DNA of 25,337 bases. Source: Alphaproteobacteria bacterium. Lineage in GTDB: Bacteria; Pseudomonadota; Alphaproteobacteria; Geminicoccales; Geminicoccaceae. The stretch lies in the NCBI GenBank assembly GCA_026982585.1, contig JALSGW010000103.1, forward strand, positions 1 through 25,337, given 5' to 3'. This document shows positions 14,826 to 22,243 of the stretch, one piece after another (position 1 is the first letter of the stretch; every line of letters begins with the position of its first letter). Under the pieces are notes generated by a model. The model did no database searches. It was not told the origin of the DNA and saw only the letters and a program-made list of their open reading frames with translations. The position numbers and the translations under genes were made by a program.

Positions 14826-16121
14826 ATGCGCAGCTCCATCGGGATGGCGGCCGCGGTCGCTGCGGCGCTGTTCGCCGTGCCGGCGGCAGCCGATCAGCCG
14901 GCCAAGGCCAGGCTCGAGCCCTTCGTCACCGGGCTCACCTCACCGCTCGCCATGGTCCAGGTGCCGGGCGAGGACCGTTTCTTCGTCATCGAGCAGATCG
15001 GGCGGGTGCGGGTGATCGAGAACGGCGAGCTCCTCGGCGAGCCTCTGCTGGACATCCGCCACAAGATCGTCGACCTCATCCCGGACTTCGACGAACGGGG
15101 CCTGCTCGGCATCACCCTGCATCCCAACTTCAAGGAGAACGGCAAGTTCTATCTCGGCTACAGCACCAATCTCGCCTTCGAGGGCGATCTCGCCAAGATG
15201 CTGTGGTGGAGCCACACCAACATCGTCGCCGAATACCGGATCTCCGAAGACGATCCCAATCGCGCCGATCCCTACTACGAGCGCGTCATCACCGCCATCG
15301 ACTGGCCCCAGTTCAACCACAACGGCCACTGGATCGATTTCGGTCCCGACGGCTATCTCTACATCTCCACCGGCGACGGCGGCTATGCCGACGACTGGGG
15401 CATCGGCCACAACAAGGAGATCGGCAACGGCCAGGATCTCACCACCCTGTTGGGCAAGATCCTGCGGGTCGATGTGGACGGCGGCCATCCCTACAAGGTG
15501 CCGGAGGACAACCCCTTCGTCGGGCGCATGGACGCGCTGCCCGAGATCTGGGCCTATGGGCTCAGGAACCCCTGGCGCTGTTCCTTCGACATGGGCGGCG
15601 AGCGGCGGTTGTTCTGCGCCGATGTGATGCAGAACTCCTTCGAGGAGGTGCACATCATCAACAAGGGCGACAACCTCGGCTGGCGGGTCATGGAGGGCAG
15701 CCGCTGCTTCGATTATCTGAATCCCAACGACCATCCCGAGGACTGCCCCAAGGAAGGGCTGGTGATGCCCATCATCGAGTACAACAACTGCGGAGCCCAG
15801 CCCAGGGGCTGCAAGGGCATCTCGATCACCGGCGGCTACGTCTACCGCGGCGCCTTCGAGGCCTGGCAGGGCAAGTATGTGTTCGGCGACTGGAGCAAGT
15901 CCTTCGCCACCCGCGACGGCCAGCTGTTCATCGCCACCGAGGGGCCGGACGGCAAGTGGACGATGGAGGACATCGAGGTGGTGAACTGGGGCGACGAGCC
16001 GCTTCCCTACATCCTCGCCTTCGCCCAGGATCTCTCGGGTGAGATCTACGTCCTCACCTCTCTCACCACCGGTCCGAACGGTGGCCTGGACACCATCTAC
16101 AAGCTCGTGCCCGTCGAGTGA
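14826..16121 (+). CDS. Exported PQQ-type sugar dehydrogenase (glucose/sorbosone dehydrogenase family), copy 2
   Basis: A 431-residue quinoprotein beta-propeller protein, clearly related to copy 1 but well diverged and shorter. Residues 1-23 are a signal peptide ending AVPAAAD, so it is periplasmic. The catalytic region reads FNHNGHWIDFGPDGYLY with His165, where copy 1 has NHNGGQ; then STGDGGYADDWG. LGKILRVDVD (209-218) and WAYGLRNPW (242-250) follow. It carries several Cys (for example YNNCGAQPRGC) that may form disulfides in the periplasm. The ATG at 14826 has CAGGGAGG upstream; an in-frame ATG at 14775 does not lead directly into the signal peptide. A second cytochrome c gene follows. The altered residues next to the catalytic His suggest a different substrate from copy 1. 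Confidence 0.85.
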   Translation: MRSSIGMAAAVAAALFAVPAAADQPAKARLEPFVTGLTSPLAMVQVPGEDRFFVIEQIGRVRVIENGELLGEPLLDIRHKIVDLIPDFDERGLLGITLHPNFKENGKFYLGYSTNLAFEGDLAKMLWWSHTNIVAEYRISEDDPNRADPYYERVITAIDWPQFNHNGHWIDFGPDGYLYISTGDGGYADDWGIGHNKEIGNGQDLTTLLGKILRVDVDGGHPYKVPEDNPFVGRMDALPEIWAYGLRNPWRCSFDMGGERRLFCADVMQNSFEEVHIINKGDNLGWRVMEGSRCFDYLNPNDHPEDCPKEGLVMPIIEYNNCGAQPRGCKGISITGGYVYRGAFEAWQGKYVFGDWSKSFATRDGQLFIATEGPDGKWTMEDIEVVNWGDEPLPYILAFAQDLSGEIYVLTSLTTGPNGGLDTIYKLVPVE

Positions 16122-16150
16122 GCGAAGTTCGATCCTTATCGACGAGCGCA

Positions 16151-16181
16151 GCCCCTTCCCTTCCCGGAGAAGGGAAGGGGC
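16151..16181 (+). terminator. Perfect 13-bp hairpin between sugar dehydrogenase 2 and cytochrome 2
   Basis: GCCCCTTCCCTTC (16151-16163) and GAAGGGAAGGGGC (16169-16181) pair without mismatch around the loop CCGGA. There is no U-tract after it, so it may act as an mRNA stabiliser of the dehydrogenase message or an attenuator rather than a classical terminator. It lies just upstream of the cytochrome start. Confidence 0.5.
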
Positions 16182-16201
16182 CTTCCGTCTGGATCACCGC
16201 C

Positions 16202-16549
16202 ATGCGCCTTGCCCTCATCGTGTCCCTCCTCGTTCTCGGCATGTTCGCGCTCGCCGTGCGCGCCGCCATGGACGAACCGATTCCCGAGTTTTCCGACGAG
16301 CTGCTGCAGGATGCGGAGATGATCGCGCTCGGCGAGCAGATCTGGCAGGAGCAGTGCCGGGCCTGCCACGGGCGCGCCGCCTATCCGGGCAAGGCCCCCA
16401 AGCTCAAACCCTCCCGCTACACCCCGGAGTTCGTCTATCATCGGGTCACCTGGGGCTTTCGGGGCATGCCGGGCTGGAAGGACATCTATGATGAGCGCGA
16501 ACGCATGGCGGTTACCATCTACGTGCTGAGCGATCGTTTCTCCCCTTGA
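16202..16549 (+). CDS. Small exported monohaem c-type cytochrome, copy 2
   Basis: A 115-residue protein with an N-terminal hydrophobic signal or anchor (about 1-22, LALIVSLLVLGMFALAV). It has one haem site CRACH at 52-56 and a likely axial Met89 in FRGMPGWK. It should sit in the periplasm, perhaps membrane-anchored, and accept electrons from the dehydrogenase encoded just before it. It is much shorter than cytochrome 1 and of a different subclass. The ATG at 16202 lacks a good ribosome binding site. An in-frame GTG at 16118 overlaps the dehydrogenase stop as GTGA, but it would put 28 residues ahead of the hydrophobic segment and place the hairpin in coding sequence. I prefer 16202. eboA follows after 9 bases. 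Confidence 0.8.
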   Translation: MRLALIVSLLVLGMFALAVRAAMDEPIPEFSDELLQDAEMIALGEQIWQEQCRACHGRAAYPGKAPKLKPSRYTPEFVYHRVTWGFRGMPGWKDIYDERERMAVTIYVLSDRFSP

Positions 16550-16558
16550 GAGGTGTCC

Positions 16559-17491
16559 ATGGAGACCTCCTCGCCGGTCGAGATCTCCGCCGAGGATGCC
16601 GCCGCCATCGCCGAGGCGCTCGCCTCCCTTGTGAGGGAGCGGCTCGAAGACGAGGCCTGGGATTGGTTCGCTCGCACCCGCGATATGCTTCGCACCTCCA
16701 AGGAGGATCGCACCCTCTACATCGCCCTGGGCCTCGCCCCCCGGCGGCTGGGCAAGGAGGATCTCCTTTCCTCATCGCCATCCTCGCGCGAGATCGCCCT
16801 CATCGAGAAGGCGGCGGCATGCCGGGCCGGTTGGTCGCCCCGCCACTGGAGCGTCGACCAGGCGGCGCGGGTGGTCTTCCTCCTCACCCGTTACCACGGT
16901 GAGGAGGGGGAGTTCTTCGCGCTCATGGAGCGGCTGTTCCGCACCGCCGATGTGGGCGAGCTGATCTGCTTCTACCAGGCGCTGCCGCTCTACCCCGGCC
17001 AGGCGCTCTATCTCCAACGCGCGCGCGAGGGGGCGCGCACCAACATGCGGCCCGTCTTCGAGGCGGTCGCCCACCGCAACCCCTATCCGCGCGAGCGCTT
17101 CGATGAAGAGGCGTGGAACCAGATGGTGCTCAAGGCGCTGTTCATCGAAAGCCGCCTCGATCCCATCCTCGGCCTGGACGAGCGCGCCAATCCCGAACTG
17201 GCCCGCATGCTCCTCGACTACGCCCACGAGCGCTGGGCGGCGGGGCGGCCGGTGTCGCCCGAGTTGTGGCGCTGTGTGGGCCCCTTTGCCCGGGACGAGG
17301 CGCTCGAGGATCTCGGGCGGGTGCTCGACTCCGACGATCCCCTCGAGCGCATGGCGGCGTCGCTGGCGCTGGCCGCGAGCCCGGATCCGCGGGCGCGGCG
17401 GCTGCTTGAGGAGTCCGGATCCGAGTTCGCCCGCGCCGCCCTCGCCGGCCAGCTGAGCTGGAGCGGCCTCGCCGCCCGCATGGCCTCGTAG
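16559..17491 (+). CDS. eboA: EboA family protein
   Basis: A 310-residue, largely helical cytosolic protein with no catalytic motif that I recognise. Its length, the central GWSPRHWSVDQAARV segment, the LFRTADVGELICFYQALPLYP stretch and its position next to a TatD-like EboB and other ebo genes mark it as EboA, a family of unknown biochemistry. The ATG at 16559 has GAGAGG five bases upstream, overlapping the cytochrome stop; a GTG at 16553 is also in frame. The C-terminal third (about 210-300) looks like alpha-helical repeats with many Ala/Leu/Arg. It is 14 bases upstream of eboB, so the two are cotranscribed. In other bacteria ebo genes are needed for export of a small precursor to the periplasm, but the role of EboA is unknown. 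Confidence 0.8.
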   Translation: METSSPVEISAEDAAAIAEALASLVRERLEDEAWDWFARTRDMLRTSKEDRTLYIALGLAPRRLGKEDLLSSSPSSREIALIEKAAACRAGWSPRHWSVDQAARVVFLLTRYHGEEGEFFALMERLFRTADVGELICFYQALPLYPGQALYLQRAREGARTNMRPVFEAVAHRNPYPRERFDEEAWNQMVLKALFIESRLDPILGLDERANPELARMLLDYAHERWAAGRPVSPELWRCVGPFARDEALEDLGRVLDSDDPLERMAASLALAASPDPRARRLLEESGSEFARAALAGQLSWSGLAARMAS

Positions 17492-17505
17492 GAGGAGGGC
17501 TTCGC

Positions 17506-18423
17506 ATGTATCTCGATCCCCACACCCACATGATCTCCCGCACCACCGACGACTACGAGCGCATGGCCAAGGCGGGTGTGGTCGCCGTCATCGAGCCGGC
17601 CTTCTGGGTCGGCCAGCCGCGCACCCATGTGGGCACCTACATCGACTATCTGGCCTGGATCTGCGGCTTCGAGCGTTTCCGGGCGGGACAGTTCGGGATC
17701 CGCCACTATTGCGCGGTGGGGCTCAACAGCAAGGAGGCCAATCACGAGGAACTCGCGGAAGGGGTGATGGAGATCCTGCCGCGCTTCGCCCTCAAGGAGG
17801 GTGTGGTGGCGATCGGCGAGATCGGCTACGACGAGCAGACCGCGCTGGAGGAGAAATACTTCCGGCTCCAGATCGAGCTCGCCAAGGAGCTGCACCTTCC
17901 GATCATGATCCACACGCCTCACAGGGACAAGAAAAAGGGCACGCGCCGCACCATGGATGTGCTCGAGGAGCACGGATTCGATCCCTCCTGGGTGGTGATC
18001 GACCACAACAACGAGGAGACGGTCGCGGAGGTGCTCGAGCGCGGATATTTCGCTGCCTTCTCCATCTACCCGCACACCAAGATGGGCAGCCGCCGCATGG
18101 CCGAGATCGTGAAGCGCTACGGGCCCGAGCGCATCATCGTCGATTCCGCCTGCGACTGGGGCATCTCGGATCCCCTCGCCGTGCCCAAGACGGCGGAGCT
18201 CATGCGACGCATGGGCATCCCGGAGGACCACATCCGCAAGGTCACCTACGCGAACGCCCTCGAGGTCTACGGCAAGAGCGGCCAGATCCGCGAAGAGGAC
18301 TGGCTGAACCCGCCGCCCATCGACCAGCGTCTCCTGTACATGGGCAACACCATCCTGCGCGGCGGCCAGGAGCCCCGCATCGAGGAGCCGCGCGCCCTCG
18401 AGGACAGTCTCGAGATCCGCTGA
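17506..18423 (+). CDS. eboB: EboB: TatD-like metal-dependent hydrolase
   Basis: A 305-residue amidohydrolase-superfamily barrel. The metal site is complete: His6 and His8 (DPHTHM), Glu105 (GEIGYD), His136 (MIHTPH), His167 (DHNNEE) and Asp213 (VDSACDWG). A Zn- or Mg-dependent hydrolytic reaction in the cytosol is therefore likely. DNA is the substrate of true TatD, but EboB is a separate subfamily and a small-molecule ester or phosphate is more probable. GGAGGAGGG overlaps the eboA stop and precedes the ATG by a good spacing. The C-terminal 30 residues (from NPPPIDQRL) extend beyond the barrel. The MDR-family reductase follows after 12 bases. Confidence 0.88.
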   Translation: MYLDPHTHMISRTTDDYERMAKAGVVAVIEPAFWVGQPRTHVGTYIDYLAWICGFERFRAGQFGIRHYCAVGLNSKEANHEELAEGVMEILPRFALKEGVVAIGEIGYDEQTALEEKYFRLQIELAKELHLPIMIHTPHRDKKKGTRRTMDVLEEHGFDPSWVVIDHNNEETVAEVLERGYFAAFSIYPHTKMGSRRMAEIVKRYGPERIIVDSACDWGISDPLAVPKTAELMRRMGIPEDHIRKVTYANALEVYGKSGQIREEDWLNPPPIDQRLLYMGNTILRGGQEPRIEEPRALEDSLEIR

Positions 18424-18435
18424 CGACCCGCCGAG

Positions 18436-19464
18436 ATGGGCGCCGAACCCTACACCTCGACCCGAATCGTCCTCAAACGCCGCCCGCGCGGGGCGCCCCG
18501 TCCCGAGGACTTCGCGCGCGAGGAGGTCACGCTGGATCCGCCCGGGGAAGGCGAGGTGCTGGTGGAGACGCTGTGGCTCTCCATCGACCCCTACATGCGC
18601 GGGCGGCTTTCCGAAGCTCCTTCCTACACCGAGCCGGTGCGCCTCGGCGAACCCATCCACGGCGAATGCGTGGGGCGGGTCCTGTGTTCTCGCGATCCCC
18701 GTTTCGTCCCGGGCGATCTGGTGATCGGCATGGGAGGCTGGCAGAGCCGGTTTGTTCTGCCGGGAGCGCGACTGCGCAAGGTGGATCCGGATCTCGCCCC
18801 TCCTTCGGCCTGGCTCGGCGTCTTCGGCATGCCGGGGTTGACCGCCTATGCGGCCCTCGAGGGCATCGCGAGGCCCGAGCAAGGGGAGACCGTGGTGGTG
18901 CCGGCGGCGGCCGGTGCGGTGGGATCGGTGGCAGGCCAGCTTGCCAAGCGCAAGGGCTGCCGGGTCGTGGGCATCGCCGGTGGGCGCGACAAATGTCGCT
19001 TCGTGACCGAGACGCTCGGCTTCGATGCCTGCATCGATCGGCATGAGGCCGATCTCCAGGCGCGCCTTCGCGCCGCCTGTCCCTCGGGGATCGACGTCTA
19101 TCTGGAACTGGTGGGCGGTGACGTGCTGTGGGCGGTCTTGCCGCTGCTCAACCTCCACGCCCGCATGCCGGTGGTGGGCGGCATCGCCTGGTACAATCTG
19201 TCCTCCCTTCCCGAAGGCCCCGACCGCACCCCGCTGTTGTTGCGCACCGTGCTGATCAGGCGGCTGAGGCTGGAGGGGATGATTGTGTGGGACTTCGAAT
19301 CCCTCCGCCCGGCCTTCGAGGCCGAGATGAGCAAACAGCTCGCCCAGGGCACGATCCGCTTTCGCGAACAGGTCTACGAGGGGCTTGCCGAGGCGCCCCG
19401 GGCGCTCATCGAGCTGCTCGAAGGCCGCACCTTCGGCAAGGTGTTGGTGCGGGTGCACGCCTGA
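18436..19464 (+). CDS. Zinc-independent MDR-family NAD(P)H-dependent oxidoreductase
   Basis: A 342-residue medium-chain reductase of the leukotriene B4 dehydrogenase/CurA branch. SIDPYMRGRL (49-58) and GMPGLTAYAAL (131-141) are hallmark motifs, and AAAGAVGSVAG (157-167) is the nucleotide-binding loop. The zinc-binding cysteines of alcohol dehydrogenases are absent. Such enzymes reduce the C=C bond of enones or enals with NADPH. It starts 12 bases after eboB, with a weak ribosome binding site, and is followed by a probable terminator, so it looks like the last gene of the ebo transcript. I do not know it as a core ebo gene, so it may be a local accessory that reduces a pathway intermediate, or an unrelated gene. 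Confidence 0.88.
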   Translation: MGAEPYTSTRIVLKRRPRGAPRPEDFAREEVTLDPPGEGEVLVETLWLSIDPYMRGRLSEAPSYTEPVRLGEPIHGECVGRVLCSRDPRFVPGDLVIGMGGWQSRFVLPGARLRKVDPDLAPPSAWLGVFGMPGLTAYAALEGIARPEQGETVVVPAAAGAVGSVAGQLAKRKGCRVVGIAGGRDKCRFVTETLGFDACIDRHEADLQARLRAACPSGIDVYLELVGGDVLWAVLPLLNLHARMPVVGGIAWYNLSSLPEGPDRTPLLLRTVLIRRLRLEGMIVWDFESLRPAFEAEMSKQLAQGTIRFREQVYEGLAEAPRALIELLEGRTFGKVLVRVHA

Positions 19465-19477
19465 GGTTGGCGGAGTC

Positions 19478-19499
19478 GGCCCGGCACGGGCCTTGTCTT
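19478..19499 (+). terminator. Probable terminator at the end of the ebo-type cluster
   Basis: GGCCCG (19478-19483) and CGGGCC (19487-19492) form a 6-bp G/C stem with loop GCA, followed by TTGTCTT. It lies 13 bases after the reductase stop in the 79-base convergent gap before the minus-strand glycosyltransferase. Confidence 0.45.
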
Positions 19500-19543
19500 G
19501 CGAGCCGCGGAACCGGTTCGGGAGGTGGAGGAGGCGGGAGAGG

Positions 19544-20578
19544 TCATCCCGCCCGCCGGGCCCGCTCCCGGGTGGGTGCGCGGTTTGCGCCCGCATCCTG
19601 CACGGGAGTGGTCATGCGGGGCGGGCCGGGAAGCGCCTCCTTCGACATGTTCACCTCCTGCTCGACGAGATAGGGAGGACGTCGTTTCACCTCCTCGTAG
19701 ATCCTGCCGATGTACTCGCCGATAATGCCGAGGCTGATCATGATCGAACTGCCGATGATCAGCAGGGTCAGGACGATGGTGGTAAACCCGGACACGGTGT
19801 CGCCGGTGGACCACGACCAGAGGGTCTCGACGGCCAGGACGGCGCTCAGGAGCAGGGTGGCGAGGCCGAGCACGGTGACGATGCGCAAGGGGAGGGTGGT
19901 GAGAGAGACCATTCCGGAGATGGCGAGCTCCACCAGCCAGGCGGAGCGCCACCGGGAACCTCCGCTCTCCCGCTCGCCCACCGCGAACGCGAGTTTCACC
20001 GCCGGATAACCGGTCCAGGCCACGAGCCCCCGGTAGAAGCGCCCGCGCTCCGGCATCCGCCGCACCAGCACCTCCACCACCCGCCGGTCGAGCAGTTTGA
20101 AATCGCTCGCATCCTCAAGCTCGATCCCGCCCAGGCGCGAAAGCAGCCGGTGGAACAGGCGTCGCAGACGCCAGCCCCAAAAGCCGCCCACGCGGGGCGA
20201 TTCCCGCACACCGTGCACCACCCACGCTCCCGCCCGCCAGGCGGCGACCATGGCGGGCAGCAGGGAAGGGGGATGCTGGAGATCGGCGTCCATGGTGACC
20301 ACCGCATCGCCCCGCGCCGCCTCGAGGCCGGCCCACAGGGCGGCTTCCTTGCCGAACCGGCGACACAGTCTGAGGGCCCGGATGCGGCGATCGCGCCGGG
20401 CGAGGCTGCGGATGCGCTCGAAGGTGCCATCCGGACTGCCGTCGTCCACCACCACCAGCTCAAACGGTATCCGGCAACCCTCCAGCACCCGCACGATGGC
20501 CGCCACGGTCCGGCCGATTCCCTCCTCCTCACAGTACGCCGGGACCACCACGCTCAGCAGCCGGAGTTCGCGCTCCAT
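19544..20578 (-). CDS. Membrane-anchored GT2 glycosyltransferase (GtrB/DPM1-like)
   Basis: A 344-residue protein with an N-terminal GT-A domain and two C-terminal membrane helices. VVPAYCEEEG (11-20), VVVDDGSPDGT (42-52) and DADLQHPP (97-104) are the nucleotide-sugar and metal motifs. Two hydrophobic stretches follow (around 230-260 and 270-295), then GIIGEYIGRIYEEVKRRPPY, a mark of the polyprenyl-phosphate glycosyltransferases such as GtrB. It probably loads a sugar onto undecaprenyl phosphate at the inner membrane. The ATG at 20578 is preceded by GGGAGAGGGGG. Its start overlaps the deacetylase gene by 50 bases. It is the last gene of the minus-strand run and its tail is rich in Arg/Pro/Ala. 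Confidence 0.88.
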   Translation of the reverse strand: MERELRLLSVVVPAYCEEEGIGRTVAAIVRVLEGCRIPFELVVVDDGSPDGTFERIRSLARRDRRIRALRLCRRFGKEAALWAGLEAARGDAVVTMDADLQHPPSLLPAMVAAWRAGAWVVHGVRESPRVGGFWGWRLRRLFHRLLSRLGGIELEDASDFKLLDRRVVEVLVRRMPERGRFYRGLVAWTGYPAVKLAFAVGERESGGSRWRSAWLVELAISGMVSLTTLPLRIVTVLGLATLLLSAVLAVETLWSWSTGDTVSGFTTIVLTLLIIGSSIMISLGIIGEYIGRIYEEVKRRPPYLVEQEVNMSKEALPGPPRMTTPVQDAGANRAPTRERARRAG

Positions 20579-21425
20579 CCCCCCTCTCCCTTCCGTCCCG
20601 CCGCCCGACCTCCTCCCCGAGATCGCGATAACGGACAAGCCGCACCCGATAGCGGGCGAGAAGTTCCGGGAAGCCGGGGTCGCACAGGACACGCCGCTCC
20701 CGATCCCGGTGCAACCGCCCTCCATCCTCGTAGCCGGGATGGCACAGCAGCTCCGCCACACTCCCCCCGGGCAGGGAGGCCAGCAACCGTTCCAGCACGG
20801 CCCCATCCAGACGACCGCTCGCCGCAAGACCGACAAGGGGCAGCGTACGGATCCCTTCCCCCACCCGCGCCCGCACCCGGCGGGCCAGCGCGGTGAGGGC
20901 GAGATCGCGCAGCAGGCCAGAGGGGGAACCCAGATCGATCCCATCGGGAGCGGAGAGGCGGATGTGAGGGATGCGGTATTCGCGGGCGAGCTCGCACACA
21001 AGCGCGAACAACGGCGGCCACATGTGCAGATGCTCGTGGCTGTTCGCGAACCGAAGCGCGAGACCGGCCTGCAGGCAGCGCTCGATCTGCGCCCGCCACT
21101 CTGCGCGCACCAGAGCAAGCGGCAGCCGCCTTCGGAGAAACGCAGACATCAGCCGGAACTTCCCGGGCAGACGCCCGTCCGGCAGATGCGCGCGAAGCGC
21201 GCGGGTGAGCGGTGCGCCGGCGGTGAGCGCCAGATGGACCCCGACGTCCACATCCTCATGGCGGAGCAGGGCCGCAGCGCGGGCGAAATCCGGCATGTTG
21301 GGCATGATGCCGGTGGCGGTCACCCGCCCCTTGCGTATACATGCGAGAACACCGTCGGTGATCGCCGGGGTGAGGGCGCAATCATCGGCGTTGACGATCA
21401 GCCCGATCGCGCGGAATGCCGGCAT
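20529..21425 (-). CDS. YdjC/ChbG/HpnK-family polysaccharide deacetylase-like protein
   Basis: A 298-residue protein of the YdjC (ChbG) family. NADDCALTP (12-20) supplies the Asp-Asp catalytic/metal pair, GVHLALT (62-68) a metal His, and NSHEHLHMWP (128-137) further histidines; CHPGYED (228-234) is the late motif. Related proteins deacetylate N-acetylated sugars (ChbG) or are tied to hopanoid glycolipids (HpnK). Here it sits between two glycosyltransferase genes, so deacetylation of a glycan or lipid-linked sugar is likely. The ATG at 21425 overlaps the upstream GT2 gene by 28 bases, and its end overlaps the next gene by 50. The last 25 residues (Arg/Gly-rich) look unconserved and are shaped by the overlap. 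Confidence 0.85.
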   Translation of the reverse strand: MPAFRAIGLIVNADDCALTPAITDGVLACIRKGRVTATGIMPNMPDFARAAALLRHEDVDVGVHLALTAGAPLTRALRAHLPDGRLPGKFRLMSAFLRRRLPLALVRAEWRAQIERCLQAGLALRFANSHEHLHMWPPLFALVCELAREYRIPHIRLSAPDGIDLGSPSGLLRDLALTALARRVRARVGEGIRTLPLVGLAASGRLDGAVLERLLASLPGGSVAELLCHPGYEDGGRLHRDRERRVLCDPGFPELLARYRVRLVRYRDLGEEVGRRDGRERGDGARTPAAERGGPGVL

Positions 21426-22243
21426 TGATCTCTTGACACGTGACGCCGGAAGGGAAGACCAGATGCCGCCTGCACGTCACCTTTCAACGCCATCTTCATA
21501 TGCTTGACCATCCCCCGCACGGCCCAATGGGAGAAGTAATATACCGACTGTACAACCCCAAGACCTTCTATTTCTCTCAATAATTTCCATTCCCAATACA
21601 TAGCCTCGATTTTGTCCGACGATATAGAATCTTTCCTTCTTCTCCACATAGTCAAAAATTCTGGAACAGCACAACAGGAGCGTCCCTCCTTGAGGATGCG
21701 CAGCCATACCGCGATATCCTCATGGCGAGGAAAATGACTCGGATATTGTTGCTTGCCAAGAATACTTGCATCATACACAACAGATGAATGCACTATATGA
21801 TTTGTCTTCAGAAGATCGTTATATCTGATTGACAAAGGGCACCGAAGCTCATCAACAATGCGTCCTTGCGCATCCAAGACATAGGCATATGAGCACGAAA
21901 AACAGACTCCCTCGGCTTCCATGTATGCGATCTGGCGCTCGAGTTTGCACGCTGCCCAGCGATCGTCACTGTCCAAAAACGCAAGATAACGCCCCCGCGC
22001 CCGCTCCAGCCCCCGATTGCGCGCCGCCGCCGCCCCCACATTGACCGCGAGCTCAACCAGCTCGATGCGCGCATCACACCGCGCATAACGCCGCGCGATC
22101 GCCCGGCTCTCGTCCTCCGAGGCGTCGTCCACAATGATCAGCTGCCAGTGCGGATAGCTCTGCTGCCGCACCGATTCGATCGCCTCGGACAGATAGCGGG
22201 CGCTGTTGTAGACCGGCATGACGATGGACACGAGCGCCTTCAT
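21398..22243 (-). CDS. GT2 glycosyltransferase with AT-rich C-terminal part
   Basis: A 281-residue family 2 glycosyltransferase. SIVMPVYNSARYL (6-18), IIVDDASEDES (36-46) and FLDSDDRW (89-96) are the donor and metal-binding motifs; HEDIAVWLRI is the later acid/base-region motif (E-D). The ATG at 22243 overlaps the stop of the nucleotide-sugar dehydrogenase gene as ATGA. Base composition changes abruptly inside the gene: about 22243-21960 is GC-rich like the rest of the window, whereas about 21890-21500 is near 37% G+C in the lines I counted, with many A/T-ending codons. The frame is intact throughout, so the gene is probably functional but a mosaic. It transfers a sugar to an unknown surface glycan or lipid acceptor. 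Confidence 0.85.
   Translation of the reverse strand: MKALVSIVMPVYNSARYLSEAIESVRQQSYPHWQLIIVDDASEDESRAIARRYARCDARIELVELAVNVGAAAARNRGLERARGRYLAFLDSDDRWAACKLERQIAYMEAEGVCFSCSYAYVLDAQGRIVDELRCPLSIRYNDLLKTNHIVHSSVVYDASILGKQQYPSHFPRHEDIAVWLRILKEGRSCCAVPEFLTMWRRRKDSISSDKIEAMYWEWKLLREIEGLGVVQSVYYFSHWAVRGMVKHMKMALKGDVQAASGLPFRRHVSRDQCRHSARSG

Noticed and set aside
17218..19596. Long antisense frame opposite eboB and the reductase
   Set aside because: Low-complexity His/Leu/Asp/Gly-rich translation without family features, and a sense-strand operon fully explains the region.
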